In this document: positions 62,689-64,000 of the stretch, piece by piece
How positions within the stretch are numbered: the first letter of the stretch is position 1
How the letters are laid out: every line of letters starts with the position of its first letter
Assembly: GCA_963834365.1 (NCBI GenBank)
Contig: CAWIBS010000036.1
Coordinates: 124,001 to 188,000 of the forward strand
Source of the DNA: CAWJAP01 sp963834365
Lineage (GTDB): Bacteria; Acidobacteriota; Vicinamibacteria; Vicinamibacterales; Vicinamibacteraceae
DNA: 64,000 nucleotides
Direction: 5' to 3'
Translations under genes and position numbers: made by a program
The notes under the pieces: generated by a model
The model's database searches: none
Seen by the model: only the letters and a program-made list of their open reading frames with translations
What the model was told of the DNA's origin: nothing

Positions 62689-63414
62689 GTGATCGACGTG
62701 CATATGCGGATCGCGGGTCACGTGCGGGAACACGGCAGCGTGCTGGCACGCGCCGAGAAGCGGGCGCTCATCTGGATGGCCCGGCGGATGCCCCGGTGGA
62801 TCAACTCCGACCACCTCAGCGCGCTGGGGCTCGGCGCGATGGCGCTGGCCGGTTTGTCGTTCGCCCTGGCACGCCACGAAGTGCAGGCGCTCTGGGGTGT
62901 CATCGTCGGGCTGGCCCTGAACTGGCTTGGCGACAGCCTCGACGGAACGCTCGCGCGCGTCCGTAATCACCAGCGTCCGAACTACGGCTACTACGTTGAC
63001 CACGTCATCGACATCCTGGGGGCGACGCTGCTGTTCTCAGGCCTGTCGATCTCGGGCTTCATGACGCCAGTCGTGGCGATGGCGCTGCTGGTGACGTACC
63101 TCCTGGTGTCCGGAGAGGTCTACCTCGCGACCCACGCGCGGGGCGTCTTCACCATGGCCTTCCTCGGTTTCGGGCCCACCGAACTGAGGATCGTGCTGGC
63201 GGTGGGGACGCTCTGGCTGTTTCGAGCGTCCGAGATTCGCCCGTTCGGGATGGGACCCTGGCTGCTGTTCGACGTCGGCGGACTGGTAGCCATGGCCGGG
63301 ATGGTGGTCGCCCTCATCACCGCCATCCTGCGGAACGCGCGGCACCTCTATCGATCGGAGCCCCTCCCCAAGGACAAGGCGAGCGCATGTCACCCACTCT
63401 CCATCGCCTCGTGA
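62689..63414 (+). CDS. CDP-alcohol phosphatidyltransferase family protein
   Basis: An integral membrane phospholipid-synthesis enzyme that joins a CDP-activated lipid to an alcohol. The catalytic motif is GDSLDGTLARVRNHQRPNYG followed by YYVDHVID, fitting D-x2-D-G-x2-A-R with the downstream D-x3-D. About six helices are visible. The start could be GTG 62689 or ATG 62704. Its 3' end overlaps the GtrA gene by 28 bases. The alcohol substrate is not predictable. Confidence 0.9.
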   Translation: MIDVHMRIAGHVREHGSVLARAEKRALIWMARRMPRWINSDHLSALGLGAMALAGLSFALARHEVQALWGVIVGLALNWLGDSLDGTLARVRNHQRPNYGYYVDHVIDILGATLLFSGLSISGFMTPVVAMALLVTYLLVSGEVYLATHARGVFTMAFLGFGPTELRIVLAVGTLWLFRASEIRPFGMGPWLLFDVGGLVAMAGMVVALITAILRNARHLYRSEPLPKDKASACHPLSIAS

Positions 63415-64000
63415 CCTTCAACATCGTCGGCGTGCTCGGCGCGATCGTCCATCTGGCGACCCTATCCCTCTGGTCGCGATGGCTCGGCCTGCCGGCGCCG
63501 CTGGCCAGCTTGCTGGCGGTGGAAGCCGCGCTCATCCACAACTTCCTGTGGCACGAGCGCTGGACCTGGCGCGATCGGTGGCCGGCGGACGGTCGAATGG
63601 GACGGCTCTTGCGGTTTCACGGCGCCAACGGTCTGGTGTCCGTGGCGGGCAGCGGCCTTCTCGTTCCGTGCCTCATGCATGCGGGGCTGGCGGTAGAAGC
63701 CGCGGGCATCATGGCGATTGTCGCGTGCTCGTTCGTGAACTTCCGGCTGGCGGATCGCGGCGTGTTCACGAGCGCCGTCGCGATGCTCGCCCTGTGCGCC
63801 GGCGCCCGCCCGGCCGGCGCGTCACCTCAGCCGAACACGCTCGATGGTTGGCACCGGTATGTGTCGGCTTCCGAGGTTCGCCGGGCAGGAGAGATCGCGC
63901 AGGGTGGCATCCGGCTGCCCGACGAGCAGCTGCGGTCGCTCCGCGCAGGGACCGTCGAGGTCCAGGAGCTCGAAACCCGGAGCCCTGACGGGGGGACGAT
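63387..64000 (+). CDS. GtrA-family membrane protein with C-terminal extension, partial
   Basis: Residues 1-~130 form a four-helix GtrA domain (FNIVGVLGAIVHLATLSLWS, EAALIHNFLWHERWTWRDRW with the family's N-F-x-W-H-x-x-W-T-W motif, and CSFVNFRLADRGVF). GtrA proteins help move lipid-linked sugars across the membrane. The frame continues past the domain through a hydrophobic, signal-like stretch (AVAMLALCAGARPAGA) into a soluble region still open at the window edge. ATG 63387 lies inside the end of the CDP-alcohol transferase gene, so the two are probably co-translated. Confidence 0.85.
   Translation, partial: MSPTLHRLVTFNIVGVLGAIVHLATLSLWSRWLGLPAPLASLLAVEAALIHNFLWHERWTWRDRWPADGRMGRLLRFHGANGLVSVAGSGLLVPCLMHAGLAVEAAGIMAIVACSFVNFRLADRGVFTSAVAMLALCAGARPAGASPQPNTLDGWHRYVSASEVRRAGEIAQGGIRLPDEQLRSLRAGTVEVQELETRSPDGGT

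Overview
The window is GC-rich bacterial DNA. Its gene content fits an Acidobacteriota-type soil or sediment bacterium, probably of the Vicinamibacteria kind. This rests on the two-part ADOP-like ABC permease, winged-helix/PD40 one-component regulators, propeller-type hybrid sensor kinase, secreted PQQ-propeller proteins, DUF1080 and kinase-TPR genes; the assignment is inferred from content, not from a marker gene. No rRNA, tRNA, CRISPR array, prophage or insertion sequence was seen.

Layout. 1-8.1 kb: a truncated winged-helix regulator, an APC-family amino-acid permease, a family-5 uracil-DNA glycosylase, lipoyl synthase, and a badly frame-broken hybrid sensor kinase. 8.2-13.8 kb: boxC and boxB of the aerobic benzoyl-CoA epoxidation route, separated by a winged-helix/PD40 regulator. 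13.9-26.2 kb: ADOP permease, aldo/keto reductase, DUF697-like protein, PQQ-repeat protein, a large membrane protein, a DisA-like sensor-domain protein, a small membrane protein, a sulfatase and a RidA protein. 26.2-29.5 kb: creatininase-family amidohydrolase, a RiPP precursor of the nitrile-hydratase-leader (NHLP) type without a visible modification enzyme, a cyclase-family hydrolase and a broken Fpg/Nei glycosylase. 29.6-38.9 kb: PQQ-repeat protein, exported methyltransferase, Ser/Thr kinase-TPR protein, a hexarate (glucarate-type) catabolic set (kdgD, gudD-like and a second enolase-superfamily dehydratase) and a DUF1080 protein. 39-50.4 kb: glcDEF glycolate/lactate oxidase, AraC regulator, YjbQ, a PQQ dehydrogenase with cytochrome c domain, a double VOC protein, a solute-binding protein and a lactate permease. 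50.5-53.6 kb: MetE-like protein and a PD40 protein. 53.5-62 kb: a molybdenum hydroxylase operon coxG-S-L-M-D-E with divergent xdhC and mocA-like genes. 62-64 kb: peroxiredoxin, CDP-alcohol phosphatidyltransferase, and a GtrA protein running off the end.

The catabolic genes suggest an aerobic heterotroph using aromatic acids, sugar acids and hydroxy acids. The cox operon is a form II-like molybdenum hydroxylase with its cofactor genes, and its substrate cannot be read from sequence. 

Two features run through the window. First, many gene boundaries carry short-period repeats: degenerate heptamer arrays, mostly arranged as dyads, and REP-like palindromes with a GTAG head. Several of these supply the stop codon of the adjacent gene. 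Second, many genes need frame changes to restore their family's sequence. The changes are concentrated at 4.4-7.1, 28.4-29.3 and 32-38 kb, while other stretches are clean. Because the protein sequence between breaks is well conserved and indels dominate, unpolished long-read sequence is a likelier cause than pseudogene decay.
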